From contig NZ_JAMZAW010000007.1 in assembly GCF_024158745.1 (NCBI RefSeq), forward strand, positions 62,001 through 126,000: a stretch of 64,000 nucleotides of DNA, read 5' to 3'. The notes under the pieces are model-generated. The model was not told the DNA's origin. It saw nothing but the letters and a program-made list of their open reading frames with translations, and searched no databases. The stretch comes from Paenibacillus tyrphae (GTDB lineage: Bacteria; Bacillota; Bacilli; Paenibacillales; NBRC-103111). The stretch's first letter is position 1; every line of letters starts with the position of its first letter. The translations under genes were made by a program, and so were the position numbers. Below are positions 36,341 through 44,538 of the stretch, piece after piece.

Positions 36341-38761
36341 TTACAGCTCAACGACTTCGTAGAGGTCTTTTTGAATTTTCTCGTTCTCGATCGCTTCTTT
36401 CCAAGGGTCCTTCGTGACCGACAGGGTAATGTCCATCCGCTCGCAGAGCGCCTTGCGCTCCTCCGCATTCTCGACAACCTTGCGGATGCTTTCGATGCCG
36501 ACCCGCTTGACCCATTCGCTGGTCCGTTCGCCGTAGTTGGCGTTCTCGCGGTAATATTGCAGGTACGCCTCCGCATACTCCACGACTTCGTCTTCCGTCT
36601 TCACCGTGGTCAAAAGATCGCCGGCCCGCACCTTCACACCACCGTTGCCACCCGCATACAGCTCCCAGCCTCCGTCGATGGCGACGACGCCCAGGTCTTT
36701 AATAACGGATTCCGCGCAGTTTCGCGGGCACCCGGACACGGCCATCTTGACCTTGGCCGGCGTGTTCAGCCGCTCGAAGCGTTTCTCCAGCCGGATGCCC
36801 ATGCCCATCGAATCGGCGGTGCCGAACCGGCAGTACTCCGCGCCGACGCATGTTTTGACGGTACGGAGCGCCTTGCCGTAGGCATACCCGGACGGCATAT
36901 CCAGCTCCTCCCACATGCGGGTCAAATCCTCCTTCTTCACGCCCAGCAGATCGATCCGCTGTCCGCCGGTCAGCTTCACCGTCGGGACGTTGAATTTCTC
37001 CGCCACCTCGGCAATCCGCTTCAGCTCGGCCGGATTCGTCACGCCACCGTACATCCGGGGAACGACGGAATACGTACCGTCCTTTTGGATATTGGCGTGC
37101 ATCCGCTCGTTCACGAACCGGGAGGTACGGTCATCCTTGTAAACCGTCGGGTGCACCATGCCCAAGTAATAATTAAGCGCAGGGCGGCACTTCGAGCAAC
37201 CTTCCTCCTTTTTCCAGCCGAGCACGTTCATCACCTCGCGGACGTAGCCCAGTCCTTTCTCGCGAATGGCAGCCACAATCTCTTCCCGGGAGAACTCTGT
37301 ACAGCCGCACATCGTTTCTTTGACGGCCGTGCGGTCGTAGGAATCGCCCAAGGTATAGGCCAGCAGTTCGCTGACCAGCGGCTTGCAGCCTCCACAGGAA
37401 CGGGATGCGCCGGTGCAGTTCTTCACTTCCTCGACTGTCGTCAGCCCCTGCTCCCGGATGGCCGAGCAAATCTCGCCTTTGCTGACGCCGTTGCAGCCGC
37501 AGACGATCGTATCGTCGCTCATCGCGGCGGCACCAGAACCGGTACTCCCTTCCGAACCTTCAGAATCTCGAAGGAGGGAAGCCTTCTCCATGCCGCTGAT
37601 GTCGGAGCCATCGCGGATCATCTGCATCAGCCGCGTGCCGTCTGACGTATCCCCGAACAGCACCGCACCGATCATTTTGTTGTCCCGGATCACGACCTTT
37701 TTGTAGACGCCCGAATATTCGTCGTGCACGCGGATCGTCTTGCAGCCCTCGCTCTCCAGAAATTGACCGCCCGAAAATACGTCCACGCCGGACACCTTCA
37801 GCTTCGTGTACACGATCGAGCCTTCGTACGGAGCCGTCTCCACCTCCGCCAAATGCTTTGCAAGAACTGCTCCCTGCTCGTAAAGCGGAGCGACAAGGCC
37901 GTACACGACCCCGCGGTGCATGGCGCATTCGCCTAACGCATAAATCTCCGGCACACTCGTTTGCATGTAATCGTTCACGACGATACCGGGATTGACTTCG
38001 AGCCCGATCGACTTGGCCAGCTCGACGTTCGGGCGAATCCCGACGGCCATGACGACAAGATCCGCTTCCGCCACACTGCCGTCCTTGAACTTGAGTCCGG
38101 CGACCCGCTGATCTCCAAGGATTTCGGCAGACTGCTTTTCCAGCAAAAAGTTCATCCCCTGCGCTTCCAACGCCTCCTGCAGCAGCTTGGAGGCCGTACG
38201 GTCCAGCTGGCGTTCCATCAGCGTATCTCCGATATGGACGACATCCACCTTCATCCCGAGGTTCAGAAACCCTCTCGCCGCTTCCAGCCCGAGCAGCCCG
38301 CCGCCGATGACGACGGCTTTCTTGTATTTTCGGGCCGCATCGATCATCATTTCGCAGTCGCGGATCGTGCGGTAAGCCATTACACCTTCCTTATCCGCAC
38401 CCGGCAGCGGCAGCATGAACGGATTCGAGCCGGTGGCCAGAATCAGCTTGTCGTAAGCCACCGTAACCCCCTGATTGCTCGTGACCGTCCGCGTCTGCGT
38501 ATCGATGGCCGTCACGGTATGCCCGGTATACAAAGTGATCCCGTTGGCTTTGTACCAATCCCAAGGATGAATGACGATATCCTCTACGCTGGAATCGCCC
38601 GCGAGCACGTAGGACAGCAGAATCCGGTTATAGTTCGGATGGGGCTCGCTGCCGAAAATCGTAATTTCATAGTTGCCGGGCGCCAGCTTAAGCAGATGCT
38701 CAATCACGTTGACCCCGGCCATTCCGTTTCCGACGAGTACCAGCTTTTGTTTGTTCGACAT
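36341..38761 (-). CDS. nirB: Nitrite reductase large subunit NirB
   Basis: An 806-residue assimilatory nitrite reductase (nitrite to ammonium). Domains: FAD/NAD(P)H-binding reductase (about 1-320; [27 protein letters not shown]), two BFD-like [2Fe-2S] domains (about 420-530; [32 protein letters not shown]), then the sulfite/nitrite reductase ferredoxin-like and siroheme/[4Fe-4S] domains with ligands in [10 protein letters not shown] and SGCPRNC. The two BFD-type domains in tandem fit the long NirB form. ATG 38761 has AAAGGATG 9 bases upstream. It is followed closely by nirD. Confidence 0.95.
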   Translation of the reverse strand: MSNKQKLVLVGNGMAGVNVIEHLLKLAPGNYEITIFGSEPHPNYNRILLSYVLAGDSSVEDIVIHPWDWYKANGITLYTGHTVTAIDTQTRTVTSNQGVTVAYDKLILATGSNPFMLPLPGADKEGVMAYRTIRDCEMMIDAARKYKKAVVIGGGLLGLEAARGFLNLGMKVDVVHIGDTLMERQLDRTASKLLQEALEAQGMNFLLEKQSAEILGDQRVAGLKFKDGSVAEADLVVMAVGIRPNVELAKSIGLEVNPGIVVNDYMQTSVPEIYALGECAMHRGVVYGLVAPLYEQGAVLAKHLAEVETAPYEGSIVYTKLKVSGVDVFSGGQFLESEGCKTIRVHDEYSGVYKKVVIRDNKMIGAVLFGDTSDGTRLMQMIRDGSDISGMEKASLLRDSEGSEGSTGSGAAAMSDDTIVCGCNGVSKGEICSAIREQGLTTVEEVKNCTGASRSCGGCKPLVSELLAYTLGDSYDRTAVKETMCGCTEFSREEIVAAIREKGLGYVREVMNVLGWKKEEGCSKCRPALNYYLGMVHPTVYKDDRTSRFVNERMHANIQKDGTYSVVPRMYGGVTNPAELKRIAEVAEKFNVPTVKLTGGQRIDLLGVKKEDLTRMWEELDMPSGYAYGKALRTVKTCVGAEYCRFGTADSMGMGIRLEKRFERLNTPAKVKMAVSGCPRNCAESVIKDLGVVAIDGGWELYAGGNGGVKVRAGDLLTTVKTEDEVVEYAEAYLQYYRENANYGERTSEWVKRVGIESIRKVVENAEERKALCERMDITLSVTKDPWKEAIENEKIQKDLYEVVEL

Positions 38762-38827
38762 GGAGCAATCATCCTTTCATCAAGAGAATGGGTACAACCT
38801 TATACGTTCTCTATCAACATCAGCGAC

Positions 38828-40078
38828 TTACTGTACAGGGACTTCGCCCCCTATCCCTTCCCTGTGGGACACGGCCACTTTGCCGCCTTCTCCGATCCAG
38901 GTGCGCTTCCATTGGCCTTGGACCACCGCCACCACTACGACGCACGAAAGCCCAATGACGCTTAGGATCAAAAATCCGGATGTAAAAGAGCCGGTGGCGA
39001 GCTTTAGATTACCGAGAATTTTCGGGAGAAAAAATCCCCCAAGCCCTCCGGCGGCGCCGACAATTCCGGTGACGATCCCGATCTCCTCACGGAACCGCTG
39101 GGGAACGAGCTGGAACACCGAGCCGTTGCCCATGCCCAGACACATCATGGCCGTGAAGAGCAGCGCCGTCGTTACCGCAAGCGGCGGCAGGGTGGAGATG
39201 CCCGCCATCAGCAGAGCGACGACTCCGTATAGGCCCATCAGCATCCGGATTCCGCCGATTTTATCGGCCAGCCAGCCGCCGACCGGACGGAAGAAGCTCC
39301 CGCCAATGACGCATAAGGTGGTGAAATCGGCGGCTTTCACCGGAGACAGCCCGTACTGCGTATTGAAAAAGATCGTCAGATAGGTGGACAAGCCGACGAA
39401 ACCGCCGAAGGTCACGCCGTACAAGAGGCAAAACAACCAAGAATCCCTTTGCTTCAGCACCTTCCCGTAGTCGGCCAGCTTTTTGGGCGCGGGCTGATTG
39501 GGGCTGTCTTTCGCCAAGATCGAAAACACGATCAACGTCAACGCGATCGGAATCATCGCGATCCCGAATACGACGTGCCAGTCCCCATAGTACTGGGCGA
39601 TCCGGTTCGCAAACAGCGTAGCGAAGATCGTCCCGCTGTTCCCAGCGCCGGCAATCCCCATCGCGAGCCCCTGATACTGCGGCGGGTACCATCTGCTCGC
39701 CAGCGGCAGAGCGGCCGCGAAGCTGGCTCCGGCAATGCCGAGCAGCAGCGCGATCGCATACATCTCGCCGAGCGTGGCGGCAAACTGCCAGCCCCACCAT
39801 AACGGGACGAGCGTGATCCCCAGTCCGATCTGGCCGGTCAGCTTCGGCCCGATTTTATCCGTCAAATAGCCGAGCACCAGTCGCAGGACCGACCCGCCCA
39901 GAGTCGGCAATGCCACCAGATTCGCTTTTTCCGCGGCATTCAGCTCGAATTCCCCCGCGATAATCACGGCGAGCGGTCCGAGCAAGACCCAGACCATGAA
40001 GCTCATATCGAAGTACAAAAACGCACTGAACAACGATCCCTTGTGCCCGCTCTGCCAAAAACTTTTGCGTTCGATCAT
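38828..40078 (-). CDS. narK: Nitrate/nitrite transporter, NarK/NasA family
   Basis: A 416-residue 12-helix MFS transporter of the nitrate/nitrite porter family. Visible signatures: LGYLTDKIGPKLTGQIG, the first nitrate signature GIAGAGNSGTIFATLFANRIA, and the second GIVGAAGGLGGFFLP. It is the first gene of the nitrate operon (narK-nirB-nirD-nasC) and imports the substrate. RBS AAAAGGAGAGG precedes the ATG. The mRNA leader of about 225 bases carries an antitermination module. Confidence 0.9.
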   Translation of the reverse strand: MIERKSFWQSGHKGSLFSAFLYFDMSFMVWVLLGPLAVIIAGEFELNAAEKANLVALPTLGGSVLRLVLGYLTDKIGPKLTGQIGLGITLVPLWWGWQFAATLGEMYAIALLLGIAGASFAAALPLASRWYPPQYQGLAMGIAGAGNSGTIFATLFANRIAQYYGDWHVVFGIAMIPIALTLIVFSILAKDSPNQPAPKKLADYGKVLKQRDSWLFCLLYGVTFGGFVGLSTYLTIFFNTQYGLSPVKAADFTTLCVIGGSFFRPVGGWLADKIGGIRMLMGLYGVVALLMAGISTLPPLAVTTALLFTAMMCLGMGNGSVFQLVPQRFREEIGIVTGIVGAAGGLGGFFLPKILGNLKLATGSFTSGFLILSVIGLSCVVVVAVVQGQWKRTWIGEGGKVAVSHREGIGGEVPVQ

Positions 40079-40169
40079 ATGGACCTCTCCTTTTCCCTTG
40101 TGCCGTATCTCTCTTCAAGCGATGTGACAAAGACGACGAACCGGACGCACGAAGACGGAACAGCTCATC

Positions 40170-40181
40170 GGCCTCATTGCC
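40170..40181 (-). repeat. Second copy of the GGCAATGAGGCC hexaloop sequence
   Basis: The 12-base sequence that forms the second ANTAR hairpin (40245-40256) recurs here, 75 bases closer to narK and after the terminator, with a T-G closing pair possible. It is not followed by a second terminator, so it may be a remnant of duplication. Confidence 0.35.
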
Positions 40182-40210
40182 ATGCAGCCGCGTCATCGTA
40201 GCCGAAACAT

Positions 40211-40247
40211 AAAAAGCCTACCCCTGTACATTCGTTCAGGGATAGGC
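40211..40247 (-). terminator. Leader terminator of the nitrate operon
   Basis: Minus-strand GCCTATCCCTG pairs (one mismatch) with CAGGGGTAGGC, followed by T5. It lies inside the leader, about 130 bases before narK, so it would stop transcription unless antitermination occurs. Its first three bases (GCC) are also the 3' arm of the preceding hairpin. Confidence 0.85.
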
Positions 40248-40282
40248 CTCATTGCCGAAAGGATTGACACGCCGTTGTGTCA
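40245..40282 (-). promoter_or_regulatory. ANTAR-type two-hairpin antitermination site
   Basis: On the minus-strand transcript hairpin P1 is TGACAC-AACGGC-GTGTCA (40282-40265), and after 8 bases P2 is GGC-AATGAG-GCC (40256-40245). Both loops are hexanucleotides with A at position 1 and G at position 4, the published signature recognised by ANTAR proteins. The 3' arm of P2 overlaps the 5' arm of the terminator, so the structures exclude each other. P2 has only three base pairs and is the weak point. Confidence 0.75.
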
Positions 40283-40310
40283 GGAAGAACCCGGTAAGCT
40301 TTATGGGGTT

Positions 40311-40339
40311 ATTATAATTTGCATCGTCTCAATTGTCAA
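40311..40339 (-). promoter_or_regulatory. Consensus sigma-A promoter of the nitrate operon
   Basis: Minus strand: TTGACA (40339-40334), 17-base spacer, TATAAT (40316-40311), a perfect match to the sigma-A consensus. Transcription would begin near 40304. Confidence 0.85.
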
Positions 40340-40417
40340 CAAACATGACATAAAATTCGCGTTACAGCTATAAAAATAACGATATCGACAAATTAAATAA
40401 TTTTATGTTATATTTAA

Positions 40418-40434
40418 TGTTATATTAAATAACA
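40418..40434. promoter_or_regulatory. GlnR/TnrA box
   Basis: TGTTATATTAAATAACA matches the GlnR/TnrA consensus TGTNA-N7-TNACA at every fixed position. It lies between the divergent nitrate operon and the ANTAR gene, about 115 bases upstream of the operon start and about 60 bases before the ANTAR start codon. It indicates nitrogen-source control of one or both. Confidence 0.75.
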
Positions 40435-40490
40435 CATAACGTTATAGAAATGCTGTAAGTCGGATTAAAACCTTGATGGGGGTATTTTTT

Positions 40491-41138
40491 ATGTTACGAT
40501 CCTTTTTACTCATCGACGGCTTTGAACCGGAGCCCTCTTCCTCTCCATCGTCCTCTGAATCCGGCCCTCCCTCCGATCCTTCCGGCTTGGAAGCGACGGC
40601 CGAAACGATATTGCAAGATCTCGGCTTTCGCGTTGAGACGGCTTCTTCCTTCCACGAAGTTCAGTTTCTGGCTGGCAAAGCCGATGCCGTGCTCTTATCC
40701 GTCGTCCCCCAACAAGTCGAGCCGTGGCGCCAAAAAATTGCCGCCGTACGCAGCCTTCCTCTGCTGTGGTGGTGCGACCGCCGAACGTTTCCCAGCTACG
40801 AATGCAAGCTGCCTCCCGGCATCGACGGCATGCTTGGTCCCGGGATGAGCGCCTTGGAAATGCACTGCGCGCTGCTGCTTGGCTTCAATCAATATGGTCA
40901 GCGGACGGAATGGCAGCGAGAACGCGAGCAGCTCCTGTCCCGGCTGGAAGAACGGAAATGGATCGATCAGGCGAAGCGGATTTTGTGCGAGATCAAAAGT
41001 ATTTCGGAGACAGAAGCCTACGAATTTTTGCGCAAGCAAGCCATGAACGAGCGCAAACGGATGTCCGACGTAGCCTCCTCCATCGTCAAGGTGTACCAAT
41101 TGCTGCAGGACGGAAATCAGAGAGGCCGCAAGCGATGA
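40491..41138 (+). CDS. ANTAR-domain antitermination regulator (NasT-like)
   Basis: A 215-residue RNA-binding regulator. The C-terminal ANTAR domain (about 145-205) has the three-helix pattern with LEERKWIDQAKRILCEIKSI and TEAYEFLRKQAMNERKRMSDVA. The N-terminal half resembles a receiver domain but lacks the phosphoacceptor aspartate (DAVLLSV where D-x-x-x-D is expected) and has an insertion rich in Ser/Pro after the first strand, so it is a pseudo-receiver. In Azotobacter and others NasT is controlled by the nitrate sensor NasS; no NasS homologue is present here. ATG 40491 follows GGGGG; ATG 40476 and TTG 40473 are alternatives. It is divergent from the operon whose leader carries the matching RNA site. 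Confidence 0.85.
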   Translation: MLRSFLLIDGFEPEPSSSPSSSESGPPSDPSGLEATAETILQDLGFRVETASSFHEVQFLAGKADAVLLSVVPQQVEPWRQKIAAVRSLPLLWWCDRRTFPSYECKLPPGIDGMLGPGMSALEMHCALLLGFNQYGQRTEWQREREQLLSRLEERKWIDQAKRILCEIKSISETEAYEFLRKQAMNERKRMSDVASSIVKVYQLLQDGNQRGRKR

Positions 41139-41148
41139 CCGCTTTCCT

Positions 41149-41877
41149 TTAAGACACCAAAGCTTTCAGCACTTTCCCGATGGAATCGCGGATGACGTGA
41201 GTCGCCCGGCTGTCATATGGCGTAGAAGACTGGTTGATCAGAATCAGTTTGTCGCCGCCATATTCTCCGACCAGCGCGGCGGCCGGGTTAACGGTCAGCG
41301 ACGTGCCGCCGACGATCAGTACGTCCGCTTCCGCAATATGCTTTCTCGCCTTCGACAGGATGTCCCAATCGAGGCTTTCCTCGTACAGCACGACGTCGGG
41401 CTTCACAATCCCTCCGCAGGCATCGCAGCGGGGAACCATCGTCTCGTCGCTCGTCACATGATCGAGGTCAAAAAACTTGCCGCAGCCCATGCAGTAATTC
41501 CGGTGCACCGACCCGTGAAGCTCCAGCACATGACGGCTGCCCGCCATCTGATGCAGCCCGTCGATGTTCTGGGTGACGACGGCCCGAAGCTTTCCCGTCT
41601 GCTCCAGCTGCGCCAACACCTCGTGAGCCGCGTTCGGCTTAGCTCCCCTGTGGACCATACACGCGCGGTAAAAGTCGAAAAACTCCGCCGTACGCTCCAT
41701 AAAAAAACTGCGGCTCAGCATGACCTCCGGCGGAAAAGCATGCCGGGAAGCCGTCTGATACAGCCCCGTTGCCGAACGAAAATCGGGGATCTGACTCTCC
41801 GTCGAAGTCCCCGCTCCCCCGAAAAAGACAATATTTTTACTGTCCTCAATCCATGATTTGATCTCTTCAACCGCCAT
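41149..41877 (-). CDS. Sir2-family NAD-dependent protein deacylase
   Basis: A 242-residue sirtuin that removes acyl groups from lysines using NAD. Motifs: GGAGTSTESQIPDFR (NAD binding), TQNIDGLHQMAG, ELHGSV with the catalytic histidine, and the zinc ligands CMGCGKFFD and CDACGG. ATG 41877 has AAGGAGGACC upstream. It converges on the ANTAR gene with only 10 bases between stop codons and 24 bases separate it from the oxidoreductase gene upstream, with which it is probably co-transcribed. Confidence 0.93.
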   Translation of the reverse strand: MAVEEIKSWIEDSKNIVFFGGAGTSTESQIPDFRSATGLYQTASRHAFPPEVMLSRSFFMERTAEFFDFYRACMVHRGAKPNAAHEVLAQLEQTGKLRAVVTQNIDGLHQMAGSRHVLELHGSVHRNYCMGCGKFFDLDHVTSDETMVPRCDACGGIVKPDVVLYEESLDWDILSKARKHIAEADVLIVGGTSLTVNPAAALVGEYGGDKLILINQSSTPYDSRATHVIRDSIGKVLKALVS

Positions 41878-41901
41878 ACCCGGTCCTCCTTGATTCCTGA
41901 T

Positions 41902-42891
41902 TCACACCACTCCATCCGCCGGAAAACGGAGCCCGATCTGCTTGCGGGCCTCGTCCATGATCGAGATCGCAGCCAGCGAATTGCCGTGCGAATTCGTCGC
42001 AGATTCCAGCCTTCCGGCTTGCAATACATCAATAAACTCCTGGACTTCGTAAACCATCGACTTGTTGTTCTGCGGACGGGTCAACACCTCGACCGAACCG
42101 TCGCGGTAACGAATTTCCACCTGCTCCGGCTGATTGATTTTGTCGATGACGAGGGTGCCGTGCTCGCCTTGAATTTCCGTCGGCGCGTACGAATTGACAA
42201 TCTTGGAATGCGTCAGCACCGCTTCCATCTGCCCGTAGCTTAGCAGCAGGCTTCCCTGCCCGTCCACGCCGGAGTCAAGCAGCAGACCGTTCGCCTGAAC
42301 GCGGTCCGGCTGGCCGAACAGCACGACCATCGGATAAATGCAGTACACGCCCAGATCCATCAGCGACCCGTTGGACAGGGCGGGATTAAACGCATTCAGC
42401 ACCGTCCCCTGCTTATAGGCGTCGTAACGGGAGGAGTATTGACCGTAGCTTGCCGCATAGCGGCGGACCGGACCGATTTTGTGCAAATGCTCCTGAACGG
42501 CGCGGAAATTCGGCATCAGCGTCGATTTTAACGCCTCCATCAGCAGTACCCGGTTCGCCTTCGCCGCGGCGATCATCTCCATCACCTCCGCGCGGTTGGA
42601 AGCCAGCGGCTTCTCGCAGAGCACGTGCTTCCCGTGATTCATCAGCAGCACAGCCTGCTTCGCGTGGAAAGCATTCGGGCTGGCGAGATAGACGGCATCG
42701 AACGCATCGCTCCGCGCCATCGTCTCCAGGTCCGTGAACTTGTGCGGGATTTCGAATTTGGCCGCGAAGGCTTCGGCCTTCTCTTCCGTCCGCGAATAAA
42801 CCGCCGTTAAGGCAAACGCCTCGCACTCCCGCGCCGCGCGAATAAACTCTTCCGTAATCCAGTTCGTTCCGATGACTGCAAATCGTATCAT
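41902..42891 (-). CDS. Gfo/Idh/MocA family oxidoreductase
   Basis: A 329-residue NAD(P)-dependent dehydrogenase. The Rossmann domain begins VIGTNWITEEF and contains the family motif CEKPLASN (lysine next to the active site); the C-terminal alpha/beta domain follows (about 125-325). Members oxidise sugars, inositol or related polyols; the substrate is not evident. ATG 42891 has GAGAGGAAATG upstream. It is the first gene of a pair with the sirtuin. Confidence 0.88.
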   Translation of the reverse strand: MIRFAVIGTNWITEEFIRAARECEAFALTAVYSRTEEKAEAFAAKFEIPHKFTDLETMARSDAFDAVYLASPNAFHAKQAVLLMNHGKHVLCEKPLASNRAEVMEMIAAAKANRVLLMEALKSTLMPNFRAVQEHLHKIGPVRRYAASYGQYSSRYDAYKQGTVLNAFNPALSNGSLMDLGVYCIYPMVVLFGQPDRVQANGLLLDSGVDGQGSLLLSYGQMEAVLTHSKIVNSYAPTEIQGEHGTLVIDKINQPEQVEIRYRDGSVEVLTRPQNNKSMVYEVQEFIDVLQAGRLESATNSHGNSLAAISIMDEARKQIGLRFPADGVV

Positions 42892-43058
42892 GATTCATTT
42901 CCTCTCGTTGTGTAAATTAATTTGTCGTCATGCCTATCCTTCTATTGTATAGGAGGATAGCGTGAGAGCCAACTGAATTTTCCAAATTCCCGCATCTAAC
43001 GGATAGATGTACAAAATCAGGGTAAAATATCCATAAAATCTCAAGTTAAGGAGCCGCC

Positions 43059-43445
43059 ATGATCAGCAACCGCGAACTGAAGGGACAAATCGAAGAATTA
43101 ACCGAGCAAAACCAGTTTCTAAGCGACGAGCTGCAGCAGATCAAAAGCTTGCTTGAAAGCCAGTCCAACAACCAAAACCAAAGCTCGAATCAAGGCCAGA
43201 GTAACCAAGGATCGGGGCAAACCGACAATCCGCTATTCGATATGGCCAACGATTTCATTCAGCTCAAAAAGCTGACGAGCGACCTGCAGACCAAGATGCA
43301 GGAATATGCTTCCAAACAAACCCGCGGCTCGCGGTTAACGGACGAGGATGTCATCAATCTGATCATCAATATGATGAACGGGATGATCGATTGGACCATC
43401 GACTTCGTGTCCAAACAGAATCAATCGCAAGGGCAGATGCAGTAA
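43059..43445 (+). CDS. Hypothetical protein with coiled coil and Gln/Asn/Ser-rich linker
   Basis: A 128-residue cytoplasmic protein. An N-terminal coiled coil (about 1-37, LKGQIEELTEQNQFLSDEL) is joined by a Gln/Asn/Ser/Gly-rich linker (about 38-58) to a second helical region (about 60-122) that ends with a repeat of Gln and Ser. No signal peptide or recognised family. Strong ribosome site AAGGAG before the ATG and its own terminator support a real gene. Function unknown. Confidence 0.7.
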   Translation: MISNRELKGQIEELTEQNQFLSDELQQIKSLLESQSNNQNQSSNQGQSNQGSGQTDNPLFDMANDFIQLKKLTSDLQTKMQEYASKQTRGSRLTDEDVINLIINMMNGMIDWTIDFVSKQNQSQGQMQ

Positions 43446-43458
43446 GTAAAAAAGGCAC

Positions 43459-43488
43459 AAGGGCCTCTCCTGTCCGGGAGAGCCCTTT
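43459..43488 (+). terminator. Terminator of the coiled-coil protein gene
   Basis: AAGGGC-C-TCTCC pairs with GGGAGA-GCCCTTT around a 5-base loop; a short T run follows. Confidence 0.75.
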
Positions 43489-43652
43489 ATCCGCGCTTCG
43501 TCATTAAACAGAGTTCTTTTTCAAATGGGTCCTCTTGGTATGCAATATTCCGCAAAGTGTTTGTTCCGGGAATTACTTCATTTTCCCCACCTCCCTTCCA
43601 GGGGGGAAACCGGAATGCCGCATCCGGACGGCGTTGTTCTTTTTGGCGGCCA

Positions 43653-43679
43653 TTGTTGTAATCAAATTACTTACAACAA
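43653..43679. promoter_or_regulatory. Inverted repeat TTGTTGTAA-N9-TTACAACAA
   Basis: Perfect 9-base arms with a 9-base centre. A second element with the same core (TTGTAA-N9-TTACAA) is at 43729-43749. Both lie just beyond the 3' end of the Rrf2 gene, in a 320-base stretch (43446-43765) without a gene. Such palindromes look like binding sites, but no promoter-bearing gene is next to them. Confidence 0.4.
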
Positions 43680-43728
43680 ATAGATAAGGCGACTTGCCGT
43701 TGGTAGCCTTAGCCCATAGTTCAGTTCG

Positions 43729-43749
43729 TTGTAAACACACCACTTACAA
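43729..43749. promoter_or_regulatory. Inverted repeat TTGTAA-N9-TTACAA (second copy)
   Basis: Same 6-base core arms and same spacing as the repeat at 43653-43679, 73 bases away centre to centre. Confidence 0.4.
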
Positions 43750-43765
43750 ACTAATTCAAAATAAA

Positions 43766-44299
43766 TCATGCTTCCTGAGAAGCATGAGCAGCATTCTTTT
43801 TTTGAACAAGGAGCTCGGTTAATTCTTGGATAGAAACTTCTTTCAAGATGTTCTCCATGGCCGTTTGAGCCTTCAACAAAATAATCTCGAGAACCCGGTG
43901 AATATTCGCGCCGACCCAGCAATCCGGATTCGGATTTTCGTGGGTATGGAAAAGCTCGCCTTCCTCAACGACCTCGACGGCTTTATACACGTCATATAAG
44001 GAAATCGCTCCGGCTTCTTTCAGCAGATAAGCTCCGCCCGATCCCCGCTTCACGTCAATCAACCCGGATTTTTTCAATAATCTGCTGATTTGACGGATAA
44101 ACACGGGATTCGTGTTGACGCTGTCGGCGATTTGCTCGGAAGTAAGCTGGTCTGCGCGGACATGGATTAGGGACAGCATATGGACGGCAATCGTAAAGCG
44201 GCTGCTTATTTTGGCATTCGCGCGGTAGGCCTGCCCGTACTCCAGTACGGAAATGCCTTGAAAAGGCGTGCGTCCGCCCAAGAGCGTCCCGTAGATCAT
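43766..44299 (-). CDS. Rrf2-family transcriptional regulator
   Basis: A winged-helix regulator of up to 177 residues. The family core begins at KISSRFTIAVHMLSLIHV, with SEQIADSVNTNPVFIRQISRLLKKSGLI as the helix-turn-helix and GAYLLKEAGAISLYDVYKAVE as the wing. A single cysteine (PDCWVGANIH) is present, so it lacks the three-Cys cluster of NsrR/IscR and resembles YwnA-type members. The start is uncertain: the ATG at 44299 has no ribosome site and adds 29 unusual residues. An ATG at 44217 preceded by GGGCAGG would give the canonical start only if one base were inserted (ATG-GCC-AAA). That points to a sequencing error, a recent mutation or a non-canonical start. Confidence 0.8.
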   Translation of the reverse strand: MIYGTLLGGRTPFQGISVLEYGQAYRANAKISSRFTIAVHMLSLIHVRADQLTSEQIADSVNTNPVFIRQISRLLKKSGLIDVKRGSGGAYLLKEAGAISLYDVYKAVEVVEEGELFHTHENPNPDCWVGANIHRVLEIILLKAQTAMENILKEVSIQELTELLVQKKNAAHASQEA

Positions 44300-44538
44300 G
44301 TATTGATCGATAGCGTCGTAGTTTTGCCGCTTTTTTCATCGTGCGGAACGCATGATCCCAATGGCACAAACCCGCGTAACCTCCCTTTTATTTTTGAAGA
44401 AGGCGCATAAGACTCACCGTACTGGACCTTGTGATCGGCTTGATGAATTTTAACAAAACGTTTCTTTTATACGGAATGTGGGCAATCCGGTGAATCCTGT
44501 ACGAGCATAGCGTCCAGATCACTTCCCATAGGGCCGGT

